In this document: piece by piece, positions 1 to 9,680 of the stretch | Position numbering within the stretch: the first letter of the stretch is position 1 | How the letters are laid out: each line of letters starts with the position of its first letter | DNA from: CAKSST01 sp045535505 | GTDB lineage: Bacteria; Bacillota; Clostridia; Oscillospirales; Acutalibacteraceae | Length of the DNA: 52,515 nt | Assembly: GCA_045535505.1 (NCBI GenBank) | Contig: JAZSLU010000017.1 | Location: forward strand, 1-52,515 | Reading direction: 5' to 3' | Notes under the pieces: generated by a model | The model's input: the letters and a program-made list of their open reading frames with translations, nothing else | Told to the model about the DNA's origin: nothing | The model's database searches: none | Program-made: the position numbers and the translations under genes

Positions 1-1514
1 ATTTTTGCCTGAAGTTCGGGGTCGGTAATACAAATAGAGCCACTTGAAAGCTCAACGCCGTTAAGTACCAAGTCATAAGCCTTTGCAAACACCTTTTCGG
101 GATTAGAATCAAGATACTCTATACACTCATCAAGCGGAGAGGTAAAGGGGTGATGCATAGCGTCCCAATTGCCTGTTTCTTCGTTATACTCAAAGAACGG
201 GAATTCGGTAATCCAAAGGAAGTTGAATTGGTCGGGTATGATGTTAAGGCGTTTTGCAACGGTAAGACGTAAAGCGCCAAGAACAGAGAGTGCGGTACTC
301 TTCTTATCCGATATAATCAGTATAACGTCGCCCTTTTCTGCACCTACACGCTCGTAAATTGCCTTCATTTCATCCTCTGTCATAAATTTCGAGAATGAGC
401 AGTTCGGCTCGTCCTCAACCCAACGTATGAAAGCAAGACCTTTAGCGCCAATACCTCGTGCCTCTTCGGTAAGTTTGTCAATTTCTTTACGTGTATAAAC
501 ACTTGCAGCGTCTTTTGCATTGATAGCCTTTACAACGCCGCCGTTTTTAACTGTATCAGAGAAAACACCAAAGCCACAGTCGGCTACGATATCGGTGATA
601 TCTTTAATTTTCATATCAAAACGGGTGTCGGGCTTGTCAGAACCGTAGTTCTCCATAGCCTCGGTATAGGTAAGGCGGGGCAGAGGAGTCTTTATATCGA
701 CGCCCAACACCTCGTTAAACAAACGTTTAACATAACCCTCGGCAATGCTGAACACGTCTTCCATTTCCACAAAGGACATCTCAAGGTCAATTTGTGTAAA
801 TTCGGGCTGTCGGTCGGCACGTAAGTCCTCATCACGATAGCAGCGTGCAATCTGCATATAGCGGTCAAAGCCCGAAAGCATAAGAAGTTGCTTATACATC
901 TGCGGCGACTGCGGAAGTGCAAAGAAACTGCCTTTATGAATACGTGATGGCACAAGATAATCCCTTGCACCTTCGGGTGTGGATTTTATAAGGGTAGGAG
1001 TTTCAATCTCCAAAAATCCGTTTTGGTCATAATAATCGCGAATAAGTTTAACAATGCGGTGACGTGCCCAAATATTATCCTTTAAAACGGGACGGCGTAA
1101 ATCAAGGAAGCGATATTTTAAGCGAAGTTCCTCGTTGGTGTTGGTGTCGTCAAGAATTTCAAAAGGAGGAGTTTGTGCAGTACCGAGAATTTTGAGTGTT
1201 TCAACCTCAATTTCAATTTCACCTGTAGGAATTTCTTTGTTTATTGATGAACGGATGCGGACTGTACCGATTGCCATCAAAACAAATTCGCTTCTAACAG
1301 CAGAAGCTTTTTCAAAAACATCACGCTTTGTTTTTTCGTCGAATGCAAGCTGTACAATACCTGTACGGTCGCGAAGGTCAATAAAAATAAGCTGACCCAA
1401 GTCGCGCTGACGCTGTACAAAGCCGCAAACAGTAACCTTTTGTCCATCATTTTCGCGAGTTAATGTGCCGCAATAATGGGTTCTTTTGTCATTTCCTAAA
1501 ACGTCTAATTTCAA
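1..1514 (-). CDS. aspS: Aspartyl-tRNA synthetase, C-terminus cut by window edge
   Basis: Charges tRNA with aspartate in the cytoplasm. The reading frame opens at TTG (1512-1514), with GGAGG seven bases upstream, and begins LKLDVLGNDKRTHYCG. The N-terminal OB-fold anticodon-binding segment (FVQRQRDLGQLIFIDLRDR) is clear. The visible end carries MHHPFTSP and AYDLVLNGVELSSGSI, typical of bacterial AspRS. About 504 codons are visible, against roughly 590 for the family, so the last ~85 residues including class II motif 3 lie outside the window. It follows hisS by 16 bases, an arrangement common in Firmicutes, and is probably co-transcribed with it. Confidence 0.96.
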   Translation of the reverse strand, partial: MKLDVLGNDKRTHYCGTLTRENDGQKVTVCGFVQRQRDLGQLIFIDLRDRTGIVQLAFDEKTKRDVFEKASAVRSEFVLMAIGTVRIRSSINKEIPTGEIEIEVETLKILGTAQTPPFEILDDTNTNEELRLKYRFLDLRRPVLKDNIWARHRIVKLIRDYYDQNGFLEIETPTLIKSTPEGARDYLVPSRIHKGSFFALPQSPQMYKQLLMLSGFDRYMQIARCYRDEDLRADRQPEFTQIDLEMSFVEMEDVFSIAEGYVKRLFNEVLGVDIKTPLPRLTYTEAMENYGSDKPDTRFDMKIKDITDIVADCGFGVFSDTVKNGGVVKAINAKDAASVYTRKEIDKLTEEARGIGAKGLAFIRWVEDEPNCSFSKFMTEDEMKAIYERVGAEKGDVILIISDKKSTALSVLGALRLTVAKRLNIIPDQFNFLWITEFPFFEYNEETGNWDAMHHPFTSPLDECIEYLDSNPEKVFAKAYDLVLNGVELSSGSICITDPELQAK

Positions 1515-1530
1515 AACTGTATCCTCCAAA

Positions 1531-2805
1531 CTATTTGCCTAAAATTTTCCCAAAATCTTCGGCAAAACTACATCCAAGTTTAATTTCGGTTTGGTTACCG
1601 CTTTCCATCTCTTTTAAGACGGCTTTTTTATCTTCAAGTTCACAATCGCCTAAAACAAGTGTGTATGTTGCACCAAGCTTGTTTGCATAACGCATTTGCG
1701 CTTTGAGCCCACGTCCTACAACGTCACATTCGACAGAATAACCGTTTGTGCGAAGCAACTTGCAAAGGCGTGAGGCTTCAACGTGTGCGGCGTTGCCCAT
1801 AGGTGCTATGTATAAATCGCAAACCTTATCGCAAGGCAAAGAAACGTTTTGTGCTTCGAGCACCATCATAAGACGCTCAAGTCCCATTGCAAAACCAACA
1901 GCAGGACAAGAAGGACCGCCAAGCTGAGCAAGCAAGCCGTCATATCTGCCGCCGCCCAAAACAGTTGACTGTGCGCCAAGGTCGCTTGATATAAATTCAA
2001 ATACCGTGCGGGTATAGTAGTCAAGACCGCGAACAATCTGTGTGTCAATGGTATAGTCAATATCCATCGCTTTAAGTTGAGCTTGAACGCCCTCAAAATG
2101 CTCATTACAAGCTTCGCAAAGAAAATCTGTTATAGCAGGTGCACCTTTGGCAATTTCAGAGCATATAGGCGATTTACAGTCTAAAATGCGCATAGGATTA
2201 CGCTCAAGACGCTCACAGCAGGTGCCGCAAAGTTTGTCTGTGTTTTTTTCAAAATATGCTTTTAGAGCCTTGTAATACTCCATACGGCATTCAGGACAGC
2301 CGATAGAGTTGATTTTTAAGGCAATGTTTTTAAGTCCTAATGAGGTAAGTAAGTGGTTAGCAAGGGCTATAACCTCAGCATCTGCCGAACAGTCACCTGC
2401 GCCCACACATTCTATACCAAATTGGTGAAACTCTCTAAGACGTCCTGCCTGAGGTTTTTCATATCGGTAGCAACCGCCCGCATAGCAAACCTTTACCGGA
2501 AGAGCGCCGTTTACTGCACCGTGTTCAATAAGGCTACGCATAACGCCGGCGGTAAATTCGGGACGCAAAGTTATTGAACGTCCTCCTCGGTCGTCAAAGG
2601 TGTACATCTCTTTTTGAACAACGTCTGTTGTATCGCCAACACCACGTGAGAAAACCTCTGTGTGCTCAAAAACAGGTATTCTAATTTCTTCAAATCCGAA
2701 AAGCGCGGCTGCATCAAACAGAGCGTTTTCAACATAGCGCCATTTGCGGCTGTCAAGCGGTAATACATCGTTTGTGCCGCGAATGGCTTTTATGGTTTCT
2801 GCCAT
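1531..2805 (-). CDS. hisS: Histidyl-tRNA synthetase
   Basis: Charges tRNA-His. The product is 424 residues, normal for bacterial HisRS. Class II motif 1 lies near residues 40-60. Motif 2 and the histidine-A motifs are visible as LRPEFTAGVMRS, YRYEKPQAGRLREFHQFG and RGLDYYTRTVFE. The C-terminal anticodon-binding domain starts near residue 325. The ATG is preceded by GGAGGG. It is the first gene of a hisS-aspS pair. A run of cysteines in the insertion domain (GCPEC, CGTCCERL) may bind zinc, as in some clostridial homologues; that last point is inference. Confidence 0.97.
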   Translation of the reverse strand: MAETIKAIRGTNDVLPLDSRKWRYVENALFDAAALFGFEEIRIPVFEHTEVFSRGVGDTTDVVQKEMYTFDDRGGRSITLRPEFTAGVMRSLIEHGAVNGALPVKVCYAGGCYRYEKPQAGRLREFHQFGIECVGAGDCSADAEVIALANHLLTSLGLKNIALKINSIGCPECRMEYYKALKAYFEKNTDKLCGTCCERLERNPMRILDCKSPICSEIAKGAPAITDFLCEACNEHFEGVQAQLKAMDIDYTIDTQIVRGLDYYTRTVFEFISSDLGAQSTVLGGGRYDGLLAQLGGPSCPAVGFAMGLERLMMVLEAQNVSLPCDKVCDLYIAPMGNAAHVEASRLCKLLRTNGYSVECDVVGRGLKAQMRYANKLGATYTLVLGDCELEDKKAVLKEMESGNQTEIKLGCSFAEDFGKILGK

Positions 2806-2830
2806 TAATAACCCTCCAAAAAATCATAAC

Positions 2831-2867
2831 ACAACTCTGCTAATTTAATACAAAACAGCAGAGTTGT
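2831..2867 (-). terminator. 11-bp hairpin between mgsA and hisS
   Basis: Perfect 11-bp inverted repeat ACAACTCTGCT / AGCAGAGTTGT with a 15-base loop, 18 bases downstream of the mgsA stop. On the minus strand the T-run comes about eight bases after the stem, so termination may be weak. It could equally be a processing hairpin ahead of hisS. Confidence 0.5.
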
Positions 2868-2884
2868 TGAATGCAAAGTTTAAT

Positions 2885-3283
2885 TTATGCTTTTCTAACA
2901 AGCTCGCGCCAGTCAAGGTCGCCTCTCTCAAGAGCGTGTATAAGCGCTTCAGCAGTGGCAATATTTGTTGCAACCGGTATGTTATGAACGTCACAAAGAC
3001 GTAAAAGCAAGTTCTCATCAGGCTCTTCGGGTTTGCGGCTTAAAGGATCGCGGAAGAAAAGCAAAAGGTCAATTTCGTCACAGCCGATGCGTGAAGCAAT
3101 TTGCTGAGCACCGCCTGTGCCGCTCAAAAATTTCATTATCTCAAGACCTGTTGCATCGTGAACCAGTTTACCTGTCGTGCCGGTTGCCAATATTGTGTGA
3201 CGGCTTAAAATGCCGCAATATGCAATACAAAACTGTACCATAAGTTCTTTTTTTGTGTCGTGTGCAATTATGGCGATATTCAT
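2885..3283 (-). CDS. mgsA: Methylglyoxal synthase
   Basis: Converts dihydroxyacetone phosphate to methylglyoxal plus phosphate, a glycolytic bypass. The product is 132 residues. Family signatures visible are MNIAIIAHDTKK at the N-terminus, ATGTTG, SGTGGAQQIASRI (phosphate binding), and LLLFFRDPLSRKPEEPD with the catalytic Asp, followed by LLRLCDVHNIPVATN. The ATG at 3283 has AGAAAGGA eight bases upstream. An in-frame TTG at 3292 sits one base from that site and is unlikely to be used. It lies directly after minD, as is common in clostridial mre/min operons. Confidence 0.95.
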   Translation of the reverse strand: MNIAIIAHDTKKELMVQFCIAYCGILSRHTILATGTTGKLVHDATGLEIMKFLSGTGGAQQIASRIGCDEIDLLLFFRDPLSRKPEEPDENLLLRLCDVHNIPVATNIATAEALIHALERGDLDWRELVRKA

Positions 3284-3304
3284 ATGTGTCAAGTCCTTTC
3301 TGTT

Positions 3305-4045
3305 TTATCGTATATGAATTTTTTTTGGTTTTAAAATTGGTAAAATTTCACCTTCAATACGTGAAGCAATGCGTTCAAACGCTTTTGTTGAGTGTCCGCG
3401 TCTTAATGATTTGCCTTTTATTGAGCACATAGGAATATGGCTGTCAAAAGGAACAATTCCAATAAGAGGACAGCAACATGCATCAATAATTTCGTCAAGG
3501 TTTGGCACAAATCCGCGTTTTATTTGTTTTGGGTCAAAACGGTTGATTATAAGGCTATAATCGAAACCTAATCTTTCAAGTTTTTCTCCCATAATACGAG
3601 CATCGCGTATAAGTACCGGTTCAAAGCCGCCTACGACCAAAAATTTTGCACATTTAGGCAGGCAGGAGTAAAGTGGAGTGTCAAGACCTGCGGGCAGGTC
3701 AAAAATAACATAATCATAATGGGGTAGTGTCAGCAAAACAAATTCTTCAAGTTTTTTGCCCGCATAAACTCCTTCGTCTGCGGGGGCGGCAAGAAGATAA
3801 AGACCGTTACAATCGTCAACGCTTAGTACAGCATCCTGAGCGGGTCTGCCGTTAAGTACGTCCCCAAGGTCAAAAACAACCTGTTCGGACACGCCCAGCA
3901 TAACATCAAGGCAACGCAACCCTGCATCGAGGTCAACCAAAAGTACACGTCTTGAGCGTGCTGCAAGTTGACGTGCAAGCCATAAAGCAACGGTAGATTT
4001 ACCGGCACCGCCTTTGCCGGAGCATACAGCCAAAAGCTGCCCCAT
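3305..4045 (-). CDS. minD: MinD-like ParA-family ATPase
   Basis: Walker-type ATPase that normally places the MinC division inhibitor on the membrane. The 246-residue product has the deviant Walker A KGGAGKST (residues 11-18), the Asp-rich switch LLVDLDAGLRCLD, and Walker B VIFDLPAGLD. The basic C-terminus (ILKPKKIHIR) could form the short amphipathic membrane-targeting helix of MinD. It sits between PBP2 and mgsA, the usual clostridial place for minD. minC and minE are not next to it or anywhere in this window, so it may act without them or with unlinked copies. A generic ParA/MinD role cannot be excluded. Confidence 0.85.
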   Translation of the reverse strand: MGQLLAVCSGKGGAGKSTVALWLARQLAARSRRVLLVDLDAGLRCLDVMLGVSEQVVFDLGDVLNGRPAQDAVLSVDDCNGLYLLAAPADEGVYAGKKLEEFVLLTLPHYDYVIFDLPAGLDTPLYSCLPKCAKFLVVGGFEPVLIRDARIMGEKLERLGFDYSLIINRFDPKQIKRGFVPNLDEIIDACCCPLIGIVPFDSHIPMCSIKGKSLRRGHSTKAFERIASRIEGEILPILKPKKIHIR

Positions 4046-4108
4046 ATAAAAACTCCTTTTAGTAGTAATTATTTATATATTAACATCTGCAAAATAGCTT
4101 GTCAAATG

Positions 4109-6115
4109 CTACTTAAGCACCTTGTAAGCCTCGTTAGAATTATAGTTTTCATCCTGTGTAAAGAAATAGTTATCAAAAACCTTTTTTAATACCGAGCCGC
4201 TGGTGTAGCTTGATGCACCGTGTTCAATAACAACAGCAACGGCAATTTCGGGGTTTTCAAAAGGTGCAAAGGCAATAAAGACATTATGGTCTTTACCTTT
4301 GCTTGTTTGTGCAGTACCCGTTTTACCGCCGACATTTACCGGATAATTTTTAAACATTGAGCTACCTGTACCTTCTTGAGTAACAGAAAGCATAGCGTTT
4401 TTGACGTCGGAAAGAACGTTGTCTTTTATGTTGATTTTTGCGGCTACCGTAGGGGTTAAAGAGTAAAGCGTTTTTGAGTAATCGTAGTTTTCAACAGAAC
4501 TTATAAGAGTGGTTTTATATCTTGTTCCGTTAGAAGCAAGTGTTGATACATAGTTTGCAATCTGCAAAGGAGTAAAGGCATTCATCTGGCCGATTGCAAC
4601 ACGCAAGGTGTCACCGCCAATCCACGCACCGCTCTCACTCGGTTGTGAAAGAATGCCTGCGCTTTCAGAAAGCTCGATACCGGTTTTTGAACCAAAACCG
4701 AACTGCTTGAGGTAGGAGTTTAAGGTGTTTATACCAAGCCTGTAACCCATTTCATAGAAATAATAGTTGCACGATTTTGCGATTGACATATTAAGTGAAA
4801 GACTGCCGTGAACATGCATACATTTTGGTTGATAAGTGTCATATCGAGTATAACGTCCAATACATCTGATGCTCTCTGATGAGGTGGTTTTGTTTTCCTG
4901 TAAGGCGGCAACAGCAACAGCGGGTTTAATTGTTGAACCGCAAGGATAAATGCCTGAAAAAGCGCGGTTTAAAAGGGGAGTGCCTTTGGATGCGGCAAGT
5001 TCGGAATAGTTTGTGGCATATTCGTCGTATGTATATGACGGATATGTGGCGCCTGTAAGCACGCCGCCAGTGCTAATGTCGATAACAACGATTGCGCCGC
5101 CCGTTGAACGTCCACCCGAGCTGTTAAGGTCGGTTATAAAGGTTTTGAGCGCATCCTGACTTGCAAGCTGAAGGTTTTTGTCAAGCGTTAGCATAACGTT
5201 GTTGCCCGGAATAGGTTGTTTTGTTATCTCTTCAGAAATAATATTTCCGCTGTTGTCAAGCGTGTAGGTAATCTCACCGTCGGTACCTCTCAGATAGTCT
5301 TCTTGCGAAGCTTCTATACCGCTTTGACCAACCTTATCGTTGAATGAATAACCTTTTTCCTTATATTTTTGCCAATTTTCTGACATAATTGGTCCCACTT
5401 TGCCGATTATGTGAGGGGCAAAAGAGGGGTCAACATACATTCTAAAAGGCACAATATTTACCGAAACGCCTTTAAGAAGAAAATTGTTTTCAGAAATTAC
5501 CGTCATAGCAGCGGTGGTTATGTCTTCGGCAAAAGTGTAAGGGTTAGAAATTGAAAAATCTGCACGTTCAATAGAATATCGAACGCCCATAAGTTGTTTT
5601 TGAGTTAAGGTGTCCATACTTTCGAGCGAATAGCGGTGAAGCATATGCTCAACACAGTCTTGTGCGGTTGCATAGTCGGCAAGATTTAAAAGTGATAGCA
5701 AAGCGGCCTTTTCGGTTTTATTATCATTAAAAGTTGCTTTACCGCTTTCATCAAACGTTATAGGCAGCACATCAATCCACTGCAAATTGTGTGATTTTAG
5801 AATTGATATTAGGGACACAATAGTTTCGTTAATGTTGTCCATATCGATATACGCACGGTTAAAAACAATGTTATAGCCGTCTCGGTTAACCGCAATCTGT
5901 CTGCCGTAACAATCCAGAATTTCGCCTCTTGCGGCTTTTATAGTAACGGTTCGGGTGTATATGCCCGAAGCCTGATTTTTATATTTTTGAGCTTGGATTA
6001 ACTGATACTGCACACCGCGACCAAGGCACACCAAAAGACAGACAATAAGAATTGATGAAAGAATTACTGTCTGTAGGTCGTGTGCTTTGTTTTTTTGTGT
6101 GCGTCTTTTTGTCAT
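4109..6115 (-). CDS. mrdA: Penicillin-binding protein 2-type transpeptidase
   Basis: Class B PBP that cross-links peptidoglycan during elongation, working with the MreBCD complex. The 668-residue product has a cytoplasmic basic start, one membrane helix (about residues 15-36) and an N-terminal dimerisation (pedestal) domain. The transpeptidase domain has SxxK (GSTIKPAVAV), SxN (AKSCNYY) and KTG (GGKTGTAQT) in the right order. It directly follows mreD (16-base gap) in mreB-C-D order, which supports the PBP2/RodA elongation role over a division PBP. No rodA gene is visible here. Confidence 0.93.
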   Translation of the reverse strand: MTKRRTQKNKAHDLQTVILSSILIVCLLVCLGRGVQYQLIQAQKYKNQASGIYTRTVTIKAARGEILDCYGRQIAVNRDGYNIVFNRAYIDMDNINETIVSLISILKSHNLQWIDVLPITFDESGKATFNDNKTEKAALLSLLNLADYATAQDCVEHMLHRYSLESMDTLTQKQLMGVRYSIERADFSISNPYTFAEDITTAAMTVISENNFLLKGVSVNIVPFRMYVDPSFAPHIIGKVGPIMSENWQKYKEKGYSFNDKVGQSGIEASQEDYLRGTDGEITYTLDNSGNIISEEITKQPIPGNNVMLTLDKNLQLASQDALKTFITDLNSSGGRSTGGAIVVIDISTGGVLTGATYPSYTYDEYATNYSELAASKGTPLLNRAFSGIYPCGSTIKPAVAVAALQENKTTSSESIRCIGRYTRYDTYQPKCMHVHGSLSLNMSIAKSCNYYFYEMGYRLGINTLNSYLKQFGFGSKTGIELSESAGILSQPSESGAWIGGDTLRVAIGQMNAFTPLQIANYVSTLASNGTRYKTTLISSVENYDYSKTLYSLTPTVAAKINIKDNVLSDVKNAMLSVTQEGTGSSMFKNYPVNVGGKTGTAQTSKGKDHNVFIAFAPFENPEIAVAVVIEHGASSYTSGSVLKKVFDNYFFTQDENYNSNEAYKVLK

Positions 6116-6131
6116 TTTACAAAATCACCTT

Positions 6132-6656
6132 TTATGAGTGCTTAGAACCAAAAGAATATCCCGTTATTTTACCAAACAGATAAAATAGCGGAAGAGTAAA
6201 AACAAAAGAGTAAATTGTGCTTGGTAGAGAATGGTAAACAAAATAATCCCAGATACCTTTACAACCGTTAAAAGCATAAACACAAAGTTTTAATGCAAAA
6301 AAGGTAAAACATCCGCCAAGCCCCAATATTATTACCGAAACAATATTACGGTTGAATAAATGAGAAATTAAAAAGCCTGATGCAAAACCTATCAAGGCTA
6401 AACAAACTGTTGAAAAGAAAACGGTATCTGCTGAAACGGAATCGAGTAAAAAACCGAAAACAACACCGTAAGCAAAGCCACACCACTCGCCCAAACGAGC
6501 GCCAATGGCAATAACGGCAGGTAATATAAGCAATGCGGTAGCACCGTTGATTTTGGGTACCAATTTCAAACTGTATTGCAGAAGATAAAGTAAGGCAAAC
6601 ACAAGAGAAACTGAAAAATGAGTTAAGTAGGTCATACGTTTTTTGTTTTCTACCAT
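6132..6656 (-). CDS. mreD: Rod shape-determining membrane protein MreD
   Basis: Integral membrane subunit of the elongasome. The 174-residue product has five to six hydrophobic helices (for example FSVSLVFALLYLLQYSL and TALLILPAVIAIGA). The start chosen is the ATG at 6656, one base after the mreC stop; a longer in-frame opening inside mreC adds 15 residues but has no better ribosome site. Sequence conservation in MreD is low, so the call rests on hydropathy plus its place between mreC and the PBP2 gene. Confidence 0.88.
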   Translation of the reverse strand: MVENKKRMTYLTHFSVSLVFALLYLLQYSLKLVPKINGATALLILPAVIAIGARLGEWCGFAYGVVFGFLLDSVSADTVFFSTVCLALIGFASGFLISHLFNRNIVSVIILGLGGCFTFFALKLCVYAFNGCKGIWDYFVYHSLPSTIYSFVFTLPLFYLFGKITGYSFGSKHS

Positions 6657-6657
6657 A

Positions 6658-7527
6658 CTATTTCTCCGCATTGTCGCCAAGCAGAACACCTTGTCCTGCA
6701 AAGCTTGTTATAACCATACATTCGCTTATGTTTTCAAAATCAACCGCAGGCGATACGGTTGCGTATAAGTAGTTATTTGTGTCGGATGCATCCAAAGCTG
6801 ATACAGTGCCGATAAGTAAACCTTGGGGGAAAACGCCGCCGCCTGACGTAACGATATAATCGCCGATTGCAACGCTGCAAGAGCGTGAAAGTTTGGAGAG
6901 TTGAGTTAATTTTTTCCCCGCAAGTGAAAGATGTCCCGCAAGAACACCGGCATCACCTGTGCGGTTATCATAACCGCCAACATTTATGGTTGGGCTTAAA
7001 ATTGTGGTCACCTTTGAATAGGAGGGGGCAACCTGAGATACATAACCGATTAGGCCCTCGCTTGTTATAACTGGGTCGTATGCGGCAACGCCCGATAAAG
7101 AACCCTTGTTAATGTTAAAAGAATAAAATTCGTTATCGGCATCGTAAGAGGTAAGCAGAGCGGGTTCAAATTTAAAATCTTGATGTTGCTCTTTAATCTC
7201 AAGATAATCTTCATAAAACTTGTTTTCTTGAAGAGCATCTTGATATTCTAAAAGTTCGCTTGTCAAGCGGTTGACCTCTTCTTTGAGTTCTTCGTTTTCG
7301 CGCAATATTTCCTCTGATTTATTAATTTTAGTATTGAAATCTTTGAAAGAGCGTGAAACGGAGGTGACAAGTTTTTCAAAGGGCGCTGCAAGTGTGCCTA
7401 AAATGCTTGCGCCGGGCGCAATTATACCGCCTGCAATCCTGATTATTATAGAAACAACCAAAATGACAGCCAGTACCGAAGCAGTAATTTTAAAACGTCT
7501 GCTGCGAAAATATAAACGCATGCGCAA
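6658..7527 (-). CDS. mreC: Rod shape-determining protein MreC
   Basis: Bitopic cell-shape protein bridging MreB and PBP2. The 289-residue product has a membrane anchor at about residues 14-36. A coiled coil follows (about residues 60-110, rich in Glu, Leu and Asn). The periplasmic-facing beta domains carry the family pattern NKGSLSGVAAYDPVITSEGLIGYV and VTSGGGVFPQGLLIGTV. It lies 26 bases downstream of mreB, with translation of mreD following at once. Confidence 0.95.
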   Translation of the reverse strand: MRMRLYFRSRRFKITASVLAVILVVSIIIRIAGGIIAPGASILGTLAAPFEKLVTSVSRSFKDFNTKINKSEEILRENEELKEEVNRLTSELLEYQDALQENKFYEDYLEIKEQHQDFKFEPALLTSYDADNEFYSFNINKGSLSGVAAYDPVITSEGLIGYVSQVAPSYSKVTTILSPTINVGGYDNRTGDAGVLAGHLSLAGKKLTQLSKLSRSCSVAIGDYIVTSGGGVFPQGLLIGTVSALDASDTNNYLYATVSPAVDFENISECMVITSFAGQGVLLGDNAEK

Positions 7528-7553
7528 GCTCCTTTCTTTTAAAATTTTAGGGT

Positions 7554-8573
7554 TTATCTAAAAGTTTTTCCCCTGCGGAAAACATAGTGCTGGAAGGTAT
7601 CAACATTTTCCAAACGGCGTGCTGTACCCAAAACAACACAGTCCATAGGGTTTTCTGCTATTGTTACGGGAATACCTGTTTCCTGACTTATAAGCTTGTC
7701 CAAACCGCGAAGCAAGGCGCCGCCGCCCGATAAGGTAATTCCGCTGTCAATAATATCTGCCGAAAGCTCGGGAGGAGTTTTTTCTAAAGTTGAGCGTATT
7801 GCATCAATAATTTGATTAATGGGGTCGCTCATTGCCTCTCTAACTTCTTGCGAGGTAATAATAACGTTTTTGGGCAAACCGTCAACCAAATTGCGACCCT
7901 TAATTTCTATAGAAGTTTCTTCATCTAACGGTAAAGCAGAGCCAATGTTAATTTTAATTTGCTCTGCAGTGCGGTCACCGATAAGAAGATGGTGTGTTTT
8001 TCGGATGTGGTTAATGATGGACTCATCAAAGTCATCACCCGCAACACGTACAGACTGTGCTGTTACAATGTCACCAAGAGAAATTACGGCTACCTCGCTG
8101 GTGCCGCCGCCAATGTCAACAATCATACTGCCGGTTGCATCCCAAACAGGAAGACCCGCACCAACAGCTGCTGCCATTGGTTCTTCAATAAGGTCAACCT
8201 CGGTTGCGCCTGCTTGACGTGCGGCATCGAAAACTGCACGGCTTTCAACTTCCGTAACACCTGCAGGAATGCAAATGACAATGCGCACTCTTGAAAAGAG
8301 CGAACCACGTAAAGACTGACGTATAAACCTTTTGAGCATAGCGGCAGTAACGTCATAGTCGGCAATAACACCGTCTTTTAAAGGGCGAACCGCCACAATA
8401 GAGCCAGGTGTACGACCAATCATTTCTTTGGCTTCGGTACCAACGGCACGCACAGCGTCGGTGCGTACATCGTAAGCAACAACAGAGGGTTCGCGCATTA
8501 TAATACCTTTGCCTTTAAGGCAAACAAATGTGTTAGCGGTGCCAAGGTCAATTCCTAATTCTCTGGCAAACAT
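7554..8573 (-). CDS. mreB: Rod shape-determining actin homologue MreB
   Basis: Bacterial actin that guides lateral wall synthesis. The 339-residue product is full length. It shows phosphate-1 GIDLGTANTFV, phosphate-2 MIVDIGGGTSEVAVISLG, the adenosine motif TLSGGGALLRGLDKLI, and the family segments REPSVVAYD and VVRPLKDGVIADYDVT-like (AVRPLKDGVIADYDV). The ATG follows AAGGAAAGAGAG. It is the first gene of the mreBCD-PBP2-minD-mgsA run. Confidence 0.97.
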   Translation of the reverse strand: MFARELGIDLGTANTFVCLKGKGIIMREPSVVAYDVRTDAVRAVGTEAKEMIGRTPGSIVAVRPLKDGVIADYDVTAAMLKRFIRQSLRGSLFSRVRIVICIPAGVTEVESRAVFDAARQAGATEVDLIEEPMAAAVGAGLPVWDATGSMIVDIGGGTSEVAVISLGDIVTAQSVRVAGDDFDESIINHIRKTHHLLIGDRTAEQIKINIGSALPLDEETSIEIKGRNLVDGLPKNVIITSQEVREAMSDPINQIIDAIRSTLEKTPPELSADIIDSGITLSGGGALLRGLDKLISQETGIPVTIAENPMDCVVLGTARRLENVDTFQHYVFRRGKTFR

Positions 8574-8668
8574 AATTTATCTCTCTTTCCTTAGCCAAAG
8601 CATTCAAACTCGAATCAGATTTTGAAACAAGGATTTTTTGCTGTGGCTTTGTTAAAATACTCGTGAAT

Positions 8669-9598
8669 TTATCCAATAATACTTAATTGTTCATTAGGTA
8701 CGTAAAAATCAATAACACGATGCAAATTTTTAATTTCGGTATATTTACCGCCACTTGCTTTCTCGCCGTCAAGTGTCCAGTCAATATCAACTTCACTTGT
8801 AATTTTAAGCTTTGAGGTATGAAAGAAATCAATCATCGGGTCGTTGAAGTTCTGTGATATTATGCTACCGACAAGCGACTGAAATTCAAGAGCGGTTTTA
8901 GGTTTTTTAATAAGAGCGACCTCGAATTTGCCGTCGCTTAAGTTAACAAGGTTTTCTTTAAGTTTAATAACACCGCCTACAGACAACGAGTTTGAGACGG
9001 CGCCAAAAAGATAATCACCTTCGCAAAAGCCGTTATCGTGTTCGGCTTTAATGTATATCGGTTTAATGTTGCCAAGGCAACGCAAACCTTCAAAAATGTA
9101 TGCTGCTTGACCGATAACGTTTTTAATCTGCTGCGGAGCAGAGTAAGAAGCCTCGGTGAGAGCGCCAAAAGAAGCGGTATAGGCAAAAAAACTGTCATTA
9201 AAAGCACCAACGTCCAAACTTGCAATTCTGCCATTTGGAATTATTTTTGATGCTGCAACCAAATTTCTTGGAATTTTAAGGCCTGATGACCACTCGTTTT
9301 GAGTGCCTGCGGGAATATAACCGATGTTGAACTTTTTATTACCCATAAACATACCCGTAATAACCTCGTTCAAGGTGCCATCGCCGCCACAAGCAACGAC
9401 AGTGTCGTAACTCTCGTCAAGGTTTGCAACCTGCTGGGTAGCATCACCACGTTCTTTAGTGGGATAAACGGTAACAGAAAAACCTCCGTTGGAAAGTTCT
9501 TTGATTATATTGAGCAGTTGTGAGCCAGCTTTCATTGTGCCTGATTGAGGGTTAACAACAAAAAACAACTTTTTATTTTCGCAACTCAAAGCAAACAT
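8669..9598 (-). CDS. YegS/DgkB-type lipid (diacylglycerol) kinase
   Basis: Phosphorylates diacylglycerol or a related lipid, recycling lipid from wall polymer synthesis. The 309-residue product begins with FFVVNPQSG, then VVACGGDGTLNEVITG (the DAGK catalytic GGDGT), then GYIPAGTQNEWSSGLKIPRN and DVGAFNDSFFAYTASFGA. The C-terminal beta domain includes WTLDGEKA. The annotated ATG lies only two bases after AAAGGA, so the in-frame TTG four codons later, with better spacing, is a possible true start. Substrate is inferred from the family only. Confidence 0.88.
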   Translation of the reverse strand: MFALSCENKKLFFVVNPQSGTMKAGSQLLNIIKELSNGGFSVTVYPTKERGDATQQVANLDESYDTVVACGGDGTLNEVITGMFMGNKKFNIGYIPAGTQNEWSSGLKIPRNLVAASKIIPNGRIASLDVGAFNDSFFAYTASFGALTEASYSAPQQIKNVIGQAAYIFEGLRCLGNIKPIYIKAEHDNGFCEGDYLFGAVSNSLSVGGVIKLKENLVNLSDGKFEVALIKKPKTALEFQSLVGSIISQNFNDPMIDFFHTSKLKITSEVDIDWTLDGEKASGGKYTEIKNLHRVIDFYVPNEQLSIIG

Positions 9599-9680
9599 AT
9601 CCTTTCACAAAATGCTTATTAAATTATTATATATAATAACTACTGATAATTCAAGAAAAAATAGTGTAAATTTTAGAAAT

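Noticed and set aside
3284..3292. TTG start three codons upstream of mgsA
   Set aside because: It lies one base from the ribosome site; the ATG at 3283 has ideal spacing.
7819..8294. Long antisense open frames inside mreB
   Set aside because: They mirror the codon pattern of mreB on the other strand and lack start signals.
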